From a virus, in the IMG/VR virus record IMGVR_UViG_3300012931_000001, positions 1 to 64,000 of that record: a stretch of DNA of 64,000 nucleotides. One strand, written 5' to 3'. The notes under the pieces were generated by a model. That model was not told where the DNA came from, made no database searches, and was given only the letters and a program-made list of their open reading frames with translations. Of the stretch, positions 34,894 through 43,944 are shown one piece after another. Position numbers and translations under genes: made by a program. How positions within the stretch are numbered: the stretch's first letter is position 1; every line of letters begins with the position of its first letter.

Positions 34894-35856
34894 TTATTTT
34901 CTTATTAAATAATCCAAAACCAAATCACCCATATCCGCCTTCGCTCCGCACTCCCAGCCATGATAATTTTTCCACCAGCGGGAACATTGCCCGGGATACC
35001 TCTTATTCCATTCTTCCCACGCATCTATATCCGACAGTATCGTCCAGTCCGGTTGCACCCAGCTTTTCGGCATGTTATTTTTCCCACCAGTTGCCAAGAA
35101 AATATGCTTTCCAAAATAAGCGGCGCAGACTACAGCGGTCTTCTCTGCCTCGACCACAAAAATCCGTTCGCCATCCTTCCTGTCTTTCAGTAAATGCTCC
35201 CCGAAAAGACACCGGTTGGAGAAACCCTTTCCTTTTTTGAACCTTCGTCCGCCGCCGTATTCGTGGTCTCGATGCCCATCGAGTCCGTACAGCATCAGCT
35301 TGTCATGGCAAACACCCTTGCTGTTAACATACCAAAATTGTGTCATATTAGAACTTTCCGCTGACCCTGCGATTTTAAACGGATAGCAGCCGACCAGATA
35401 TTTACGTAAATAAAACTCGGCTTTTTCCTTCCCGAATGTCGCAGCCATGAATAGCGAAAAATTATCCTTGACCTGAAGGCGCTTTTCGTAACTCTGTTCC
35501 ATAAATACGCGCGGGACGAATTTCGACTCGACCACCAGTTCTATCGTATCCGGCACTTCAAATACCGCACCGCCCAGAGCCAGCAGTTTTTGCCTGGCCT
35601 CGACCGGCGTGCGGCATCCTCCGTATTTTTGCATCCACGCGAAAAGCGTCAGGTATTCTCCGCCCTGCTCAAAAACCTGTACCCCGTCATCGACCATCCT
35701 GCATACCAGCTTGTCCCAGCGGTTCGAGTACGCCCCGTCGATATGGCGTGAGGCGAACCAGCGCGGACCTTTGCGGATCATCGGCATCGACATTATCTGC
35801 GGAAGTATCGAAAATACTTTCGCGTAGTCTATTCGGGTTTGTTCAAATTTGCCCAT
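34894..35856 (-). CDS. Primase with Toprim core (DUF6371-like)
   Basis: 320 residues from ATG 35856; longer frames upstream overlap the helicase gene. The C-terminal region carries Toprim marks: IFVVEAEKTAVVCA (catalytic Glu), LATGGKNN and ILSDIDAW (D-x-D). The middle resembles the DUF6371 domain seen in Bacteroidetes primase-like proteins. Synthesises RNA primers for replication. Stop of the helicase and start of this gene are adjacent (one base), consistent with a primase-helicase pair. Confidence 0.7.
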   Translation of the reverse strand: MGKFEQTRIDYAKVFSILPQIMSMPMIRKGPRWFASRHIDGAYSNRWDKLVCRMVDDGVQVFEQGGEYLTLFAWMQKYGGCRTPVEARQKLLALGGAVFEVPDTIELVVESKFVPRVFMEQSYEKRLQVKDNFSLFMAATFGKEKAEFYLRKYLVGCYPFKIAGSAESSNMTQFWYVNSKGVCHDKLMLYGLDGHRDHEYGGGRRFKKGKGFSNRCLFGEHLLKDRKDGERIFVVEAEKTAVVCAAYFGKHIFLATGGKNNMPKSWVQPDWTILSDIDAWEEWNKRYPGQCSRWWKNYHGWECGAKADMGDLVLDYLIRK

Positions 35857-35857
35857 A

Positions 35858-37315
35858 TCAAAAAGGTAATTCCTGTTCTTCTTCCGTAAATACACCCAAT
35901 CCGGTTTCCTTCTCTGGTTCTCCGATTTCATCCCCATCGTTGAAATCGATCTTATAAAACGACCAGCCAGTGCTTTTCTTGCCAAAAATCCGAAGTGTCG
36001 GTTCATATGTAAAATTCTCTTGTCGTATATCATCGAAAAAATTATTCTTGGATTTCGGGGTGTTCCGCCAGCTGGTGCAATATTCGACGTAATTAGAGAA
36101 TAAGTCTACCGAGTGCATGCAATCCCTATGCCCAGCCTGCCCAGGCTTCAGCCTTCCTACCCACCCTTTTTCTTCAAGGAACGACAGGACGCTACTGGAA
36201 TGCTGTCTCATTTTTCTATTCGCATCTTCCATCTTTTCCGATTCGGTAAATTGCCCATGTGATTTTACCAGCCTTTCCCGCCCCTCCATTATCCAATTCA
36301 GAATTCCAGATGCCTCGGTCCTTAATTTCAGTTCCACGTATCCATCAGCGGACTTCCCCTCAAATGTCTTTTCAAAACGGACAATCTTATATCTCCTCCA
36401 GTTCCCATTCGTCGAGTCGGTCGTAACCGGGACCTTGTTTATGCTCGCCATCATCAGCGGCATCTCCCTTGCCGTGAACGGAGCCATTCCGATGGGTCGA
36501 GCCATGATTGGATCATAGGATGTTATCGCCTTAAATTGCCCCCCAGAAAAGTCCTTGTCTCCCATATCTGAGACGTTGTTCAATAATTTACCGTTTGCCA
36601 CAGCCGTGTTGTAATTTGCATCATTGGTGGTACAAAGCTGTGGAAAGGAAAAGTTCGTATAATTTTCTTGCCCAATAACGTAATTTATAGTATCTCCGAG
36701 TACCGTTTTCCCATTTGCCCCCGTTCCGTAGAGAAACATGGCGACCGCTACTTTCATATCAGCTCTGTCGATAAACATCAGCCCAAAAAATTCCTGCAAT
36801 ACCTTTATTGAATCCTCGTCGGATATGACTTCGGTCAAAAATTTTCGCCACTCAGGGCATTTCGCTTTTGGGTCATAGCCGTGCGGAATGTGCGTTCTCG
36901 TCATCCACTCCGGTCCATGCTCGTGCGATTTCATGTCGTTAAGCGTCAGCACGCAGTTATTGAAGGATATTATACTTTTCGACGGCTCAAACGACTTCAT
37001 TTTGCGCGACCGGTATATACGCTTAAAAATAGACTCAATGCTTTTCATTTGATATGGTATACCAATCTCAAGCTCCTCAAGCAGCCCGCAAATTAAATCA
37101 TATACATTATTGCTACTTAATTTCTCGTACTTTATTCCGTTGTATATAAATAATGTTTCCTCTCCTTTTCTGATTCCATTCTCCGATGCAACCCTTGCAA
37201 TTTCAATAGCAATCTTACCCTCTATCACCACATCCACCTTGGTGTGTTCAGCCCCAAGGCCGCCAAGGGTGGAGAGGGCTTGGGATAGCCTTCCTATTAC
37301 ATGGTCCATTTCCAT
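35858..37315 (-). CDS. SF3 helicase (D5/P4-alpha type)
   Basis: 485 residues. A D5-like N-terminal part, then the superfamily 3 ATPase: Walker A GTGANGKT at 197-204, an acidic motif DMGDKDFSGGQFKAITS, a sensor Asn in MASINKVP and the Arg-containing NWRRYKIVRFE, ending with a C-terminal winged domain (about 380-450). Drives unwinding at the replication fork with the primase downstream. The final acidic tail (EEEQELPF) mimics SSB tips. The only full-size helicase in the leftward operon. Confidence 0.85.
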   Translation of the reverse strand: MEMDHVIGRLSQALSTLGGLGAEHTKVDVVIEGKIAIEIARVASENGIRKGEETLFIYNGIKYEKLSSNNVYDLICGLLEELEIGIPYQMKSIESIFKRIYRSRKMKSFEPSKSIISFNNCVLTLNDMKSHEHGPEWMTRTHIPHGYDPKAKCPEWRKFLTEVISDEDSIKVLQEFFGLMFIDRADMKVAVAMFLYGTGANGKTVLGDTINYVIGQENYTNFSFPQLCTTNDANYNTAVANGKLLNNVSDMGDKDFSGGQFKAITSYDPIMARPIGMAPFTAREMPLMMASINKVPVTTDSTNGNWRRYKIVRFEKTFEGKSADGYVELKLRTEASGILNWIMEGRERLVKSHGQFTESEKMEDANRKMRQHSSSVLSFLEEKGWVGRLKPGQAGHRDCMHSVDLFSNYVEYCTSWRNTPKSKNNFFDDIRQENFTYEPTLRIFGKKSTGWSFYKIDFNDGDEIGEPEKETGLGVFTEEEQELPF

Positions 37316-37318
37316 GGA

Positions 37319-37612
37319 TTATTCCTCCGATGTTTCCGATTCTCTTCCTTGTTCTGATTCCGCTACGGCTTCCGGTTCCAGTTCAGGCCCGGCAGATTCC
37401 GTCGAAGCTATCTCTGCCCTCAAAACGGTGAATCCGTCAGCAAGGCGATACAGCAGTACCCCCCTGGAACTGTCCCTGATCGCGCGAGGCTCGCTGCCCT
37501 TCGTCCAAAGACGTATGGTTTCTGGATGTTTCCCCACCAACTTGCAAAACTGGGAAAGGGAATACCATTTGTATCCGTCGAATTCGGCGGTGTGGATTGC
37601 TATTTCTTCCAT
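37319..37612 (-). CDS. Helix-turn-helix DNA-binding protein
   Basis: 97 residues from ATG 37612. The segment YSLSQFCKLVGKHPETIRLW is a MerR/excisionase-like winged helix; the C-terminal third is acidic and Ser/Glu-rich. It is directly upstream of the SF3 helicase and is a candidate origin-binding or regulatory protein. A -7 box TATATTTG (37644-37637) lies in front, without a matching -33 box. Confidence 0.6.
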   Translation of the reverse strand: MEEIAIHTAEFDGYKWYSLSQFCKLVGKHPETIRLWTKGSEPRAIRDSSRGVLLYRLADGFTVLRAEIASTESAGPELEPEAVAESEQGRESETSEE

Positions 37613-37636
37613 TTTCAAATTATTTATTTTCAAAAG

Positions 37637-37644
37637 CAAATATA
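37637..37644 (-). promoter_or_regulatory. Candidate -7 box before the HTH-helicase-primase genes
   Basis: TATATTTG on the minus strand 25 bases before the ATG at 37612. No TTTG at the 20-base spacing. It would give the replication genes a promoter separate from the upstream sugar cassette. Confidence 0.35.
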
Positions 37645-37684
37645 ATACAATTAATCCAAAATGTGCGGCTATTGTCCAATTATT

Positions 37685-38524
37685 TTAAATTTTTGACAAT
37701 TTCCAGTCAGTCGGGTAATAATCGTCATTTCCGTACCTTTCTTGGAATGCATCCGATATATTTCTCCCGCAATGTACGGCCTCCCCATCCATTATATTCT
37801 TGACATACCACATCTGCCACCACGAGAATGTGGAGCTACCGCCAATGAAATAGTCGCAGCTTGCACCAAGTACGAACTGATCCATAGGGTCTGAGTGGTA
37901 CATCGGGCCGTGCAGGTGAGTATTGTTCGGCTCCGGGTAAAAGAACGGCTGGTCGTGAAAATAAGAGCGGCACCACGCGATGTCGTCGGAAAACACCACG
38001 ACCTTGCTGTTCTTTTTCCATGAAGGATAAAACTTGCCAAGCGTTTCAAAATACCACGTCTCTGGTATCTGATAAAAAACCTCGTGCCCGACAAAATCTC
38101 CACGACGGATTCCAAGCCCGACAAGCTGGGCTTCCTTGAACCCATCATATTTATCAAGGGTCGATTCTACGGCGTCGCGGCTAAACTGGAACTTTTCTTT
38201 CACTATTCCGACGTCAAACCACTTCTCGGATTGCAGAAAGCAAGTCAGATCAAAATTTATAACCTTATTTCGATTGCTGCGAAAAAACTCATACATGTAA
38301 TTTTTCGCTGTATCAGAATATCCCGGCCCCGGTGCCTGAAAAAGCAGGTCGTACTCGGTATCGGTAGTCAGTTTCGGCGGATGCGCAAGATATTTCCATA
38401 GAAAATATTTAGCCGGCATCTCCACCTCATGCCCGGTCGCCTCGGCCACGCTCACGATGGTCGCGTACACAAAAAGCCAGTTCCCGAGTCGTGTGTGCTG
38501 CCCAAATTGGTTGCATCGTATCAT
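37685..38524 (-). CDS. GT11-like alpha-1,2-fucosyltransferase
   Basis: 279 residues with family GT11 marks: N-terminal LGNWLFVYA (the LGNQLFQYA pattern), the nucleotide-sugar motif GIRRGDF at 138-144, and FIGGSSTFSWW at 226-236 (the SNSTFSWW pattern). These enzymes transfer fucose from GDP-fucose to a galactose. The acceptor is unknown. It is the last gene in the sugar cassette, followed at 45 bases by the replication genes. Confidence 0.85.
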   Translation of the reverse strand: MIRCNQFGQHTRLGNWLFVYATIVSVAEATGHEVEMPAKYFLWKYLAHPPKLTTDTEYDLLFQAPGPGYSDTAKNYMYEFFRSNRNKVINFDLTCFLQSEKWFDVGIVKEKFQFSRDAVESTLDKYDGFKEAQLVGLGIRRGDFVGHEVFYQIPETWYFETLGKFYPSWKKNSKVVVFSDDIAWCRSYFHDQPFFYPEPNNTHLHGPMYHSDPMDQFVLGASCDYFIGGSSTFSWWQMWYVKNIMDGEAVHCGRNISDAFQERYGNDDYYPTDWKLSKI

Positions 38525-39255
38525 AGGAATCTCCTCCTATTTTTAAATCCATTTTGAAAATATTCCTCATGCGCAGCGTCTGGGAGTCCATAATGAAAAT
38601 TCCAACCTTTATGCTTGCTATCCTCGGCTATTCCGCGATCACGGATCTCGTGCTGCCTTGCAAGCCCCGTGTCCCAGTTCTGCCACTTAGTATGATACAG
38701 CGGATAATGGATTTCGCTCCATTTTGGCTGTACCACATCTCGCATCGTGGGTTGGCAGGTGTGGCTGCCAGGGGCAAAATTCATGTCGAGAACCGAAGGC
38801 GCGTGAAAAAGGACGCTCTTACAATACCCTTCGGATTCGATTCCCCAAAATTCATCCGGCTTGTCATCGTCCGCGCCAAAGAGTTCTACTCCTTGGCATT
38901 TACACAGGTTCCATTTTTCGCCGTCATTGCAATCAAGTAAATCTTGCTCTGTAATATCGATAAGTTCATCGCTGTCGCATACGATTATAAACATCGCATT
39001 AGACCTTTTCCATGCGTTGTTCCTTAAAGAAATCAAGGCAGATTCATCCATTTTTCCACCGGTATCAAATTGGCGAAACTTCACCTTGTTTATATCGCAT
39101 ACAAATCGCGTTTCATTACCATCCGTTGACATGTTATCATGAACGGTTATGTCGCACATGGGCACTCTTTCTCGATACCATTTAATAAAACGCTCGACGG
39201 TTGCCGGCTCGTTCCAGCTTGTTGTGAAAATTTCTAATAGTGGCCGCATAATCAA
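38521..39255 (-). CDS. GT-A glycosyltransferase
   Basis: 244 residues with a family-2-like N-terminus (LEIFTTSWNE), a DxD motif in VCDSDELID (about 95-103), and a Trp/His-rich C-terminus (YPLYHTKWQNW). Overlaps the fucosyltransferase start by four bases, so both are probably one functional unit. Substrate unknown. Confidence 0.75.
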   Translation of the reverse strand: MIMRPLLEIFTTSWNEPATVERFIKWYRERVPMCDITVHDNMSTDGNETRFVCDINKVKFRQFDTGGKMDESALISLRNNAWKRSNAMFIIVCDSDELIDITEQDLLDCNDGEKWNLCKCQGVELFGADDDKPDEFWGIESEGYCKSVLFHAPSVLDMNFAPGSHTCQPTMRDVVQPKWSEIHYPLYHTKWQNWDTGLARQHEIRDRGIAEDSKHKGWNFHYGLPDAAHEEYFQNGFKNRRRFL

Positions 39256-39611
39256 TCTTTTTTGGTTGTAATAAAATCAAGAATCTTTTTGTTTATTTCG
39301 CGCATATCAGCCAAGTGTGACTCTGTTGCTTGTAGTTTTCCAGTAATAAGATTTTCTTCCGGGGTTTTTATGCCCATGCTGTGTTGATTGTCAGATATAG
39401 CCTTAAAAAGATGCGCGGCAAATTCGGAAGGCAACGATAAAAACGGCTTCAAATACGAGGATCTAACGATACACGGGTCGATTAATGTTTCGATAAGTTT
39501 GCCCCTGTTTTGGGATATATTCTTCGATCCGTCCACGCAACGCTTTGTTACCCACACAGCTACACTTCTTGTGTTGAAATCATTCTGGATATGAATTTCG
39601 TACTGTTCCAT
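39252..39611 (-). CDS. Uncharacterised protein in the sugar cassette
   Basis: 119 residues; an N-terminal strand, central basic part, and a C-terminal helix. Overlaps the glycosyltransferase gene start by four bases. No family recognised. Confidence 0.5.
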   Translation of the reverse strand: MEQYEIHIQNDFNTRSVAVWVTKRCVDGSKNISQNRGKLIETLIDPCIVRSSYLKPFLSLPSEFAAHLFKAISDNQHSMGIKTPEENLITGKLQATESHLADMREINKKILDFITTKKD

Positions 39612-39613
39612 TT

Positions 39614-40174
39614 TCAATCTTTTTTAAACACAATCAAACAATCATCCCACCTGCCCTTTATATGGCGCAGATTCACTATCCAGCATTTTCCGCCATCCGG
39701 TGCCAAGGCGATCAGTTCCTCTTCGCGGCCTTCGGGAATATCCTCGATAATTAGGAATCCGCCAGGCTTGAGATAAGCGGGGAAGTTTTGAAGGGCGTAG
39801 ATTTGGTGTGATTTTTCATGACTTCCATCCTCGATTATAACGTCAAACATGCCATGCTTAAAAATCCTATCCCAATATTCTGGACTATAAGCATTAACCG
39901 TCCATAAATTCATATTATAAAACCAAGATGGGATATTACTTTCATTAACGCCAGTTCGGTCAACTATATCAATTCCGCATATATGCGCACTCTTCATGTA
40001 GTCTCGCATTAGGCGAATTGATCCGCCTTTGTAGACTCCAATCTCAAGGATATTCAACTCCGCATTCTCTTTCCCCGCAAATAATTCATCATAGAACGCT
40101 GCATACGAGTGGCCGGAGAACTTATCCGTGCAAAATAAAGCCGGATTCGACGCTTGTAATTCTGAAATGCGCAT
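39614..40174 (-). CDS. SAM-dependent methyltransferase, TylF/CmcI-like
   Basis: 186 residues, class I fold: LNILEIGVYKGGSIRLMRDY (motif I), ICGIDIVDR, FDVIIEDGSHEKSHQ (metal-site Asp and His), LKPGGFLIIEDI. This is the CmcI/TylF-type sugar O-methyltransferase pattern. In the cassette it may methylate a transferred sugar. Free-standing, no fusion. Confidence 0.7.
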   Translation of the reverse strand: MRISELQASNPALFCTDKFSGHSYAAFYDELFAGKENAELNILEIGVYKGGSIRLMRDYMKSAHICGIDIVDRTGVNESNIPSWFYNMNLWTVNAYSPEYWDRIFKHGMFDVIIEDGSHEKSHQIYALQNFPAYLKPGGFLIIEDIPEGREEELIALAPDGGKCWIVNLRHIKGRWDDCLIVFKKD

Positions 40175-40180
40175 AATTAT

Positions 40181-40441
40181 TTATTTAGTTGTTGTTTTTA
40201 TTAATTTAGGTAATTTCCCATTAGATATTATCCACTCATGTACAGCTTGCAATAACCCTCCTTCTCCAAAATCTGCCGTAATTGTGACCATCCCTATATC
40301 ATATAATCTTGAATTTTCGCTTACTAATGGGTGTATTATAACATCTCCAACCCCATGCATATCCACCTTAGTCCAATCCATAGACTCAAAAGCTTCGAGA
40401 CGCAGAACCCTATCCTCATTATTGATCGCTTCGTTTTTCAC
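40181..40441 (-). CDS. Uncharacterised protein
   Basis: 86 residues, mixed, with VDMHGVGDVIIHP and ITADFGEGG segments. Overlaps the upstream gene by four bases. No family recognised. Confidence 0.5.
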   Translation of the reverse strand: MKNEAINNEDRVLRLEAFESMDWTKVDMHGVGDVIIHPLVSENSRLYDIGMVTITADFGEGGLLQAVHEWIISNGKLPKLIKTTTK

Positions 40442-40650
40442 AATACCCCAGCCCGGTGTTTAATGATTGCTTCGATGATTTCATTGAAATCCACCGATTC
40501 GCATAGCCTGCCAGACGTGCATGAGACAAGGGCTACTCTATCCTCGTGGACAACCACAGCAAGTTTATCACTGTTTGATCGAAACGCGTTTTTATCGTGT
40601 TTTTCGAACCCAAGCGCCTTAATCAGCGCGATAAAAGATCTTTTTGTCAT
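40438..40650 (-). CDS. Uncharacterised small protein
   Basis: 70 residues: basic helix, then strands LAVVVHEDRVALVSC, and a C-terminal helix. A compact alpha/beta domain. No family recognised. Confidence 0.5.
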   Translation of the reverse strand: MTKRSFIALIKALGFEKHDKNAFRSNSDKLAVVVHEDRVALVSCTSGRLCESVDFNEIIEAIIKHRAGVL

Positions 40651-40664
40651 TTTTCTTATTTTAT

Positions 40665-41219
40665 TTAATCAATTTTAAAAACACCCATCCTATACAACGC
40701 CAGCACAATGTCAGCCTCATGGAAAGCATCGTCCGCCCCACGGTGTTTTTCGACGTACCCGTGATCCGTGCCGAAGAAATGATTATACGCCTCCTCAACT
40801 TTCGGCCATTTATAGCTTCCGTACTTTCCGGACAGTTGGCATATATCCGTTGACAAGAGCATCAGGCATGGTAGCTTTCTCGGAAACCTTACCCCGCGAC
40901 TTTCCAAGAAGTTGAAATCAAACGCCCGATTGTATGCGGTTGCCCCAAGTGGGTAAGCGTCAAGTATGGACTGGATTTCCGGGATCAATAGCGCAAGTTG
41001 CGGGGAGTTCTGGATCTCCTCGACGCTCATGTACCCATTCGTTACGATCCAACTTTCCTCGACTTCCTTGCGGGTGATCGGGCGCTCATGCACCACTTTG
41101 TCAAACAGGATCTTCTTTTCACCGGATTCAAGGTTGAGTGAGATGATCCCAACTTCGACAATCTTGCCACCCTTGCCTTGAAAATCCGTGGTCTCAATAT
41201 CTATTATAAGTATCTCCAT
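40665..41219 (-). CDS. DnaQ-like 3'-5' exonuclease (DEDDh)
   Basis: 184 residues with the DEDDh set: D7 and E9 in IIDIETTD, Asp in YNRAFDFNFLES (about 120-126), and H-x4-D in EKHRGADDAFHEAD near residue 160-166. It is a free-standing proofreading or repair exonuclease. No DNA polymerase is visible in the window, so it may act with the host polymerase. Confidence 0.8.
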   Translation of the reverse strand: MEILIIDIETTDFQGKGGKIVEVGIISLNLESGEKKILFDKVVHERPITRKEVEESWIVTNGYMSVEEIQNSPQLALLIPEIQSILDAYPLGATAYNRAFDFNFLESRGVRFPRKLPCLMLLSTDICQLSGKYGSYKWPKVEEAYNHFFGTDHGYVEKHRGADDAFHEADIVLALYRMGVFKID

Positions 41220-41224
41220 GTCAG

Positions 41225-41812
41225 TTAGTTATGAACGAATAGCGCGCGCGCTATATGATACGCCACCAACCCTCTCCGAGCGCATTCCTTTGCGCAGGAT
41301 TCAGCGTAGAACCCGTCGGCACTAAAATCGTCATGTGTAAATCCTACGAATTTTGAGATGTCGGCTCGGACTATAAAACATCCCATATCCAAACCACCTT
41401 CAAACAGTCGGCTGCGGTGGTATCCGTAGTTCAGATGCGAGTGAATTGTATCTGAATAGATAAATCCAGCATTCTCCTTTTTGGTCGCCTCCATCATTTG
41501 AGAAACAAATTGGGGACAATAATAGTTGTCTGAATTAGATAATAAGACCCAATCGTTTTCGTCTGCAACAAGCGAGTTTAAAAAATATCTGCGGTTGATA
41601 TGCCCGTATTTCCCATTCCGTTTTAATGTGCAAGTAAATTTTATACGGGGATCGTCTTTATACCGATCCATTATTTTATGTACAACTTTCGGCGCCGGCC
41701 CGTCGTGGACTATGAGCATCTCCCAGTTAGGGTTAGTCTGTAACAAGAAAGAACCTATGGATACCTCCAGTTCGTGGGTGTGATTGTATGTTACAAATAT
41801 TGATTTAAGCAT
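41225..41812 (-). CDS. Family 2 glycosyltransferase
   Basis: 195 residues: MLKSIFVTYNH N-terminus, MLIVHDGP, RRYFLNSLVADENDWVLLSNSDNYYCP with SNSDN as the D-x-D variant, and a C-terminal part DDFSADGFYAESCAKEC. A small GT-A enzyme. It lies upstream of the exonuclease, with the rest of the sugar cassette 3 kb downstream in the same operon. Confidence 0.75.
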   Translation of the reverse strand: MLKSIFVTYNHTHELEVSIGSFLLQTNPNWEMLIVHDGPAPKVVHKIMDRYKDDPRIKFTCTLKRNGKYGHINRRYFLNSLVADENDWVLLSNSDNYYCPQFVSQMMEATKKENAGFIYSDTIHSHLNYGYHRSRLFEGGLDMGCFIVRADISKFVGFTHDDFSADGFYAESCAKECARRGLVAYHIARALFVHN

Positions 41813-41814
41813 GG

Positions 41815-42096
41815 TTAAATTTTTTCGAATTCTTTTTCAAGTTTACATAATTCCCGCTCGTGAATGGACAGGAGGGTGCGCTTTGTTGCCTCAAGTATAA
41901 TTCTTACAGATTGGCCGAGCTGACTTGTCGGGTTTGCCGCCACGGATAGCTTCATGTCAGGTACGTCACGAGACGAGTATGCCTGTGCTATCGATATTTC
42001 ACCACCGCATTCCATTGAGAGCGAATTTATTATGTTTTTAAATACCCCTATTCTTTCATACAATTCATTTGCCGCTTTTAACTGTTCTTGTGTCAT
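41815..42096 (-). CDS. Uncharacterised helical protein
   Basis: 93 residues, two helices around a short Ser/Asp loop and a coiled-coil end (LCKLEKEFEKI). No family recognised. Confidence 0.5.
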   Translation of the reverse strand: MTQEQLKAANELYERIGVFKNIINSLSMECGGEISIAQAYSSRDVPDMKLSVAANPTSQLGQSVRIILEATKRTLLSIHERELCKLEKEFEKI

Positions 42097-42123
42097 TTTT
42101 CTTTAGTTTTTAGTTGAATACAT

Positions 42124-42294
42124 TTAATATTTCTCTGGTTTTTTAGCTAAAATAGTCAATACGAGCTCATTCTGTCCTATCCCACCGGAGTCGACTCTGA
42201 GTTCCGCATTAGGAAAAACGAGAGTCATTCCGTCCTCGCATTCAACTGTCAATTTTGGCCCGTCCCACGTAAGGCTGGTTACTTTTATTTCCAT
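42124..42294 (-). CDS. Uncharacterised small protein
   Basis: 56 residues, beta-rich (IKVTSLTWDGP, MTLVFPNAELRV). Its ATG is five bases after the upstream stop. No family recognised. Confidence 0.45.
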   Translation of the reverse strand: MEIKVTSLTWDGPKLTVECEDGMTLVFPNAELRVDSGGIGQNELVLTILAKKPEKY

Positions 42295-42299
42295 CTGTT

Positions 42300-42524
42300 T
42301 TATTTTATTTTCATCTCTGCCCGTCCGATATTTTCGTCCAATTTAAACTTCACCAGGTCGTTTGCAATTATTGACATCAGAATTGACCGATACGCGTCGT
42401 GTTTCCACTTTTCCATTTCAATTTTCCGAACAATAATTCCTCCGTCGGGTCCGTATTCGTTGATGACAAAATCCACCATACGCACGTCGTGTTGGTCGAG
42501 TTCTTTTGCTATTGCTAACTTCAT
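42300..42524 (-). CDS. Uncharacterised small protein
   Basis: 74 residues, alpha/beta; VDFVINEYGPDGGIIVRKIE in the centre. Four-base overlap with the upstream gene. No family recognised. Confidence 0.5.
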   Translation of the reverse strand: MKLAIAKELDQHDVRMVDFVINEYGPDGGIIVRKIEMEKWKHDAYRSILMSIIANDLVKFKLDENIGRAEMKIK

Positions 42525-43009
42525 TTCGTTAAATTTATTAAAAAATTCTGCACCATTTCCATCTCCGGATTTCTGAACGCGTGATCCACATAGCTACAAG
42601 GTTCGGCATAATGATATGAGTTGAGCCGAATGTGTTCCTCGCAGGCCTTTTCGGTAAAGAACGCGTTCTGATACTTGTATTCGTAATCAAAATTCATCTT
42701 CTGCCATCCGGCTTCCTCCATGATCTCTTCCTGTTCCCATGATTCGAGCGTTACAAATCGTGCAACAAACATATTATTATCATTGTTAAAATCGTTAATG
42801 GCATCCACCACTTCGGTTTCCGTTTCCAATATTATTCCATCCTTATACCAGCCTTCCGTGCCGCATCCCTCCGGTACTGCAATCCGTTCATTTGTCTGGA
42901 TCTGGAATAGGATTGGGTATGCGGTTCCTCGATTATCCTGCGCGTTCATGTTCTTAGAAATCTCGACAAGGGCGTCGTAGACGCTATCCTCAACTTGAAT
43001 TGTTTTCAT
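42521..43009 (-). CDS. Uncharacterised phage protein
   Basis: 162 residues, acidic, with a SYHYAEPCSYVDHAFRNPEMEMV C-terminal part; similar proteins occur in Bacteroides phages and elements. The segment NAFFTEKACEEHIRLNS resembles a common short signature there. Function unknown. Confidence 0.6.
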   Translation of the reverse strand: MKTIQVEDSVYDALVEISKNMNAQDNRGTAYPILFQIQTNERIAVPEGCGTEGWYKDGIILETETEVVDAINDFNNDNNMFVARFVTLESWEQEEIMEEAGWQKMNFDYEYKYQNAFFTEKACEEHIRLNSYHYAEPCSYVDHAFRNPEMEMVQNFLINLTK

Positions 43010-43356
43010 TTTGATTCAGGTTTAACCACCCGCAGGCGATATTCAACAACGCAGTCAGTTTCGGATTTCAAATTTCGGGTACACTCAACCATTCCCAATT
43101 CCTGAAGTTGCCGGATAATGTTTCCCGATATTTCCCGCGCCTGTCTGAAATTAAGTTCTTCGGGCGTATATTTGATTGCCTCCTCTCGCTTGATCCGAAC
43201 TTCGCCCCATAGATCTACAATTTCAAGACTGCGCTTCAAAAACATAGGGTCGGGTTGTCCACATCCTCCAGTCGTCTTCGGTTCATTCCAATCTTTTTCT
43301 ATCCCCAATATCTTGGCGATAAAGTTCATGATTTTTTTCTTAGTTTTCAGTTCCAT
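43006..43356 (-). CDS. Uncharacterised protein, wHTH-like
   Basis: 116 residues; the C-terminal half (QAREISGNIIRQLQELGMVE, then strands) reads as a winged helix. Overlaps the downstream gene by four bases. A DNA-binding role is possible. Confidence 0.5.
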   Translation of the reverse strand: MELKTKKKIMNFIAKILGIEKDWNEPKTTGGCGQPDPMFLKRSLEIVDLWGEVRIKREEAIKYTPEELNFRQAREISGNIIRQLQELGMVECTRNLKSETDCVVEYRLRVVKPESK

Positions 43357-43357
43357 T

Positions 43358-43543
43358 TTATTTATACGTTTTTCGAATCAATTCCTTACTCGCAAACCTC
43401 TCCATGCAATTATGGTTCGTGCATTTAAACTCTTTCGTTAGAAAATCATGCGGGTCGTAATAGGCTTTCTTCTGCCCACATATAGGGCAAGGCTGATAAA
43501 GTAGGGGTCCACCACCCCAACCGCTTCCTTCCGTCCTGCTCAT
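43358..43543 (-). CDS. Small zinc-finger protein
   Basis: 61 residues with C-P-I-C-G and C-T-N-H-N-C, a four-cysteine or CCHC-like knuckle with an aromatic YYDPHDF insert. Probably a nucleic-acid-binding or adaptor protein. Confidence 0.55.
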   Translation of the reverse strand: MSRTEGSGWGGGPLLYQPCPICGQKKAYYDPHDFLTKEFKCTNHNCMERFASKELIRKTYK

Positions 43544-43749
43544 TTGTCTACTTTTTTCAACGCCAAATTCACTACATCATATATCAATCTGGTAACTTCT
43601 ACTTCATAGCGGCCCATTATCACACGGTCTCCTTGTTTCACTTCCGGCTCGGTTGCGGCCCACGTTTTCGCCAAGCCCATCAATTCATACAGCACCGGTT
43701 CTCCGAATTTTTCGCGGATCTTATTCTTATTCAGAAGGGTATATCTCAT
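43540..43749 (-). CDS. Uncharacterised small protein
   Basis: 69 residues, basic N-terminus, then helix and two strands (DRVIMGRYEVEVTRLIY). No family recognised. Confidence 0.5.
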   Translation of the reverse strand: MRYTLLNKNKIREKFGEPVLYELMGLAKTWAATEPEVKQGDRVIMGRYEVEVTRLIYDVVNLALKKVDK

Positions 43750-43943
43750 TTCCCCACTATTTTAAATCCACGTTTTCCCGCATCCTCCATAACCATCGAC
43801 CCTTCCGGCGCCGTGGCAAAATTACTCAACGCTCCACATCCGGGTTCAGAGAAAAATAAGAATTCGCCACCCTGCCTGCGTATCGCTGCGGCCTCCAGTG
43901 CGATCACCATTTTGTTGGGTAAGATTATTGTGTAGCTTTTCAT
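43746..43943 (-). CDS. Uncharacterised small protein
   Basis: 65 residues from ATG 43943 (MKSYTIIL); a longer start at 43967 overlaps the upstream gene more. A strand-turn-helix pattern. No family recognised. Confidence 0.5.
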   Translation of the reverse strand: MKSYTIILPNKMVIALEAAAIRRQGGEFLFFSEPGCGALSNFATAPEGSMVMEDAGKRGFKIVGK

Positions 43944-43944
43944 G

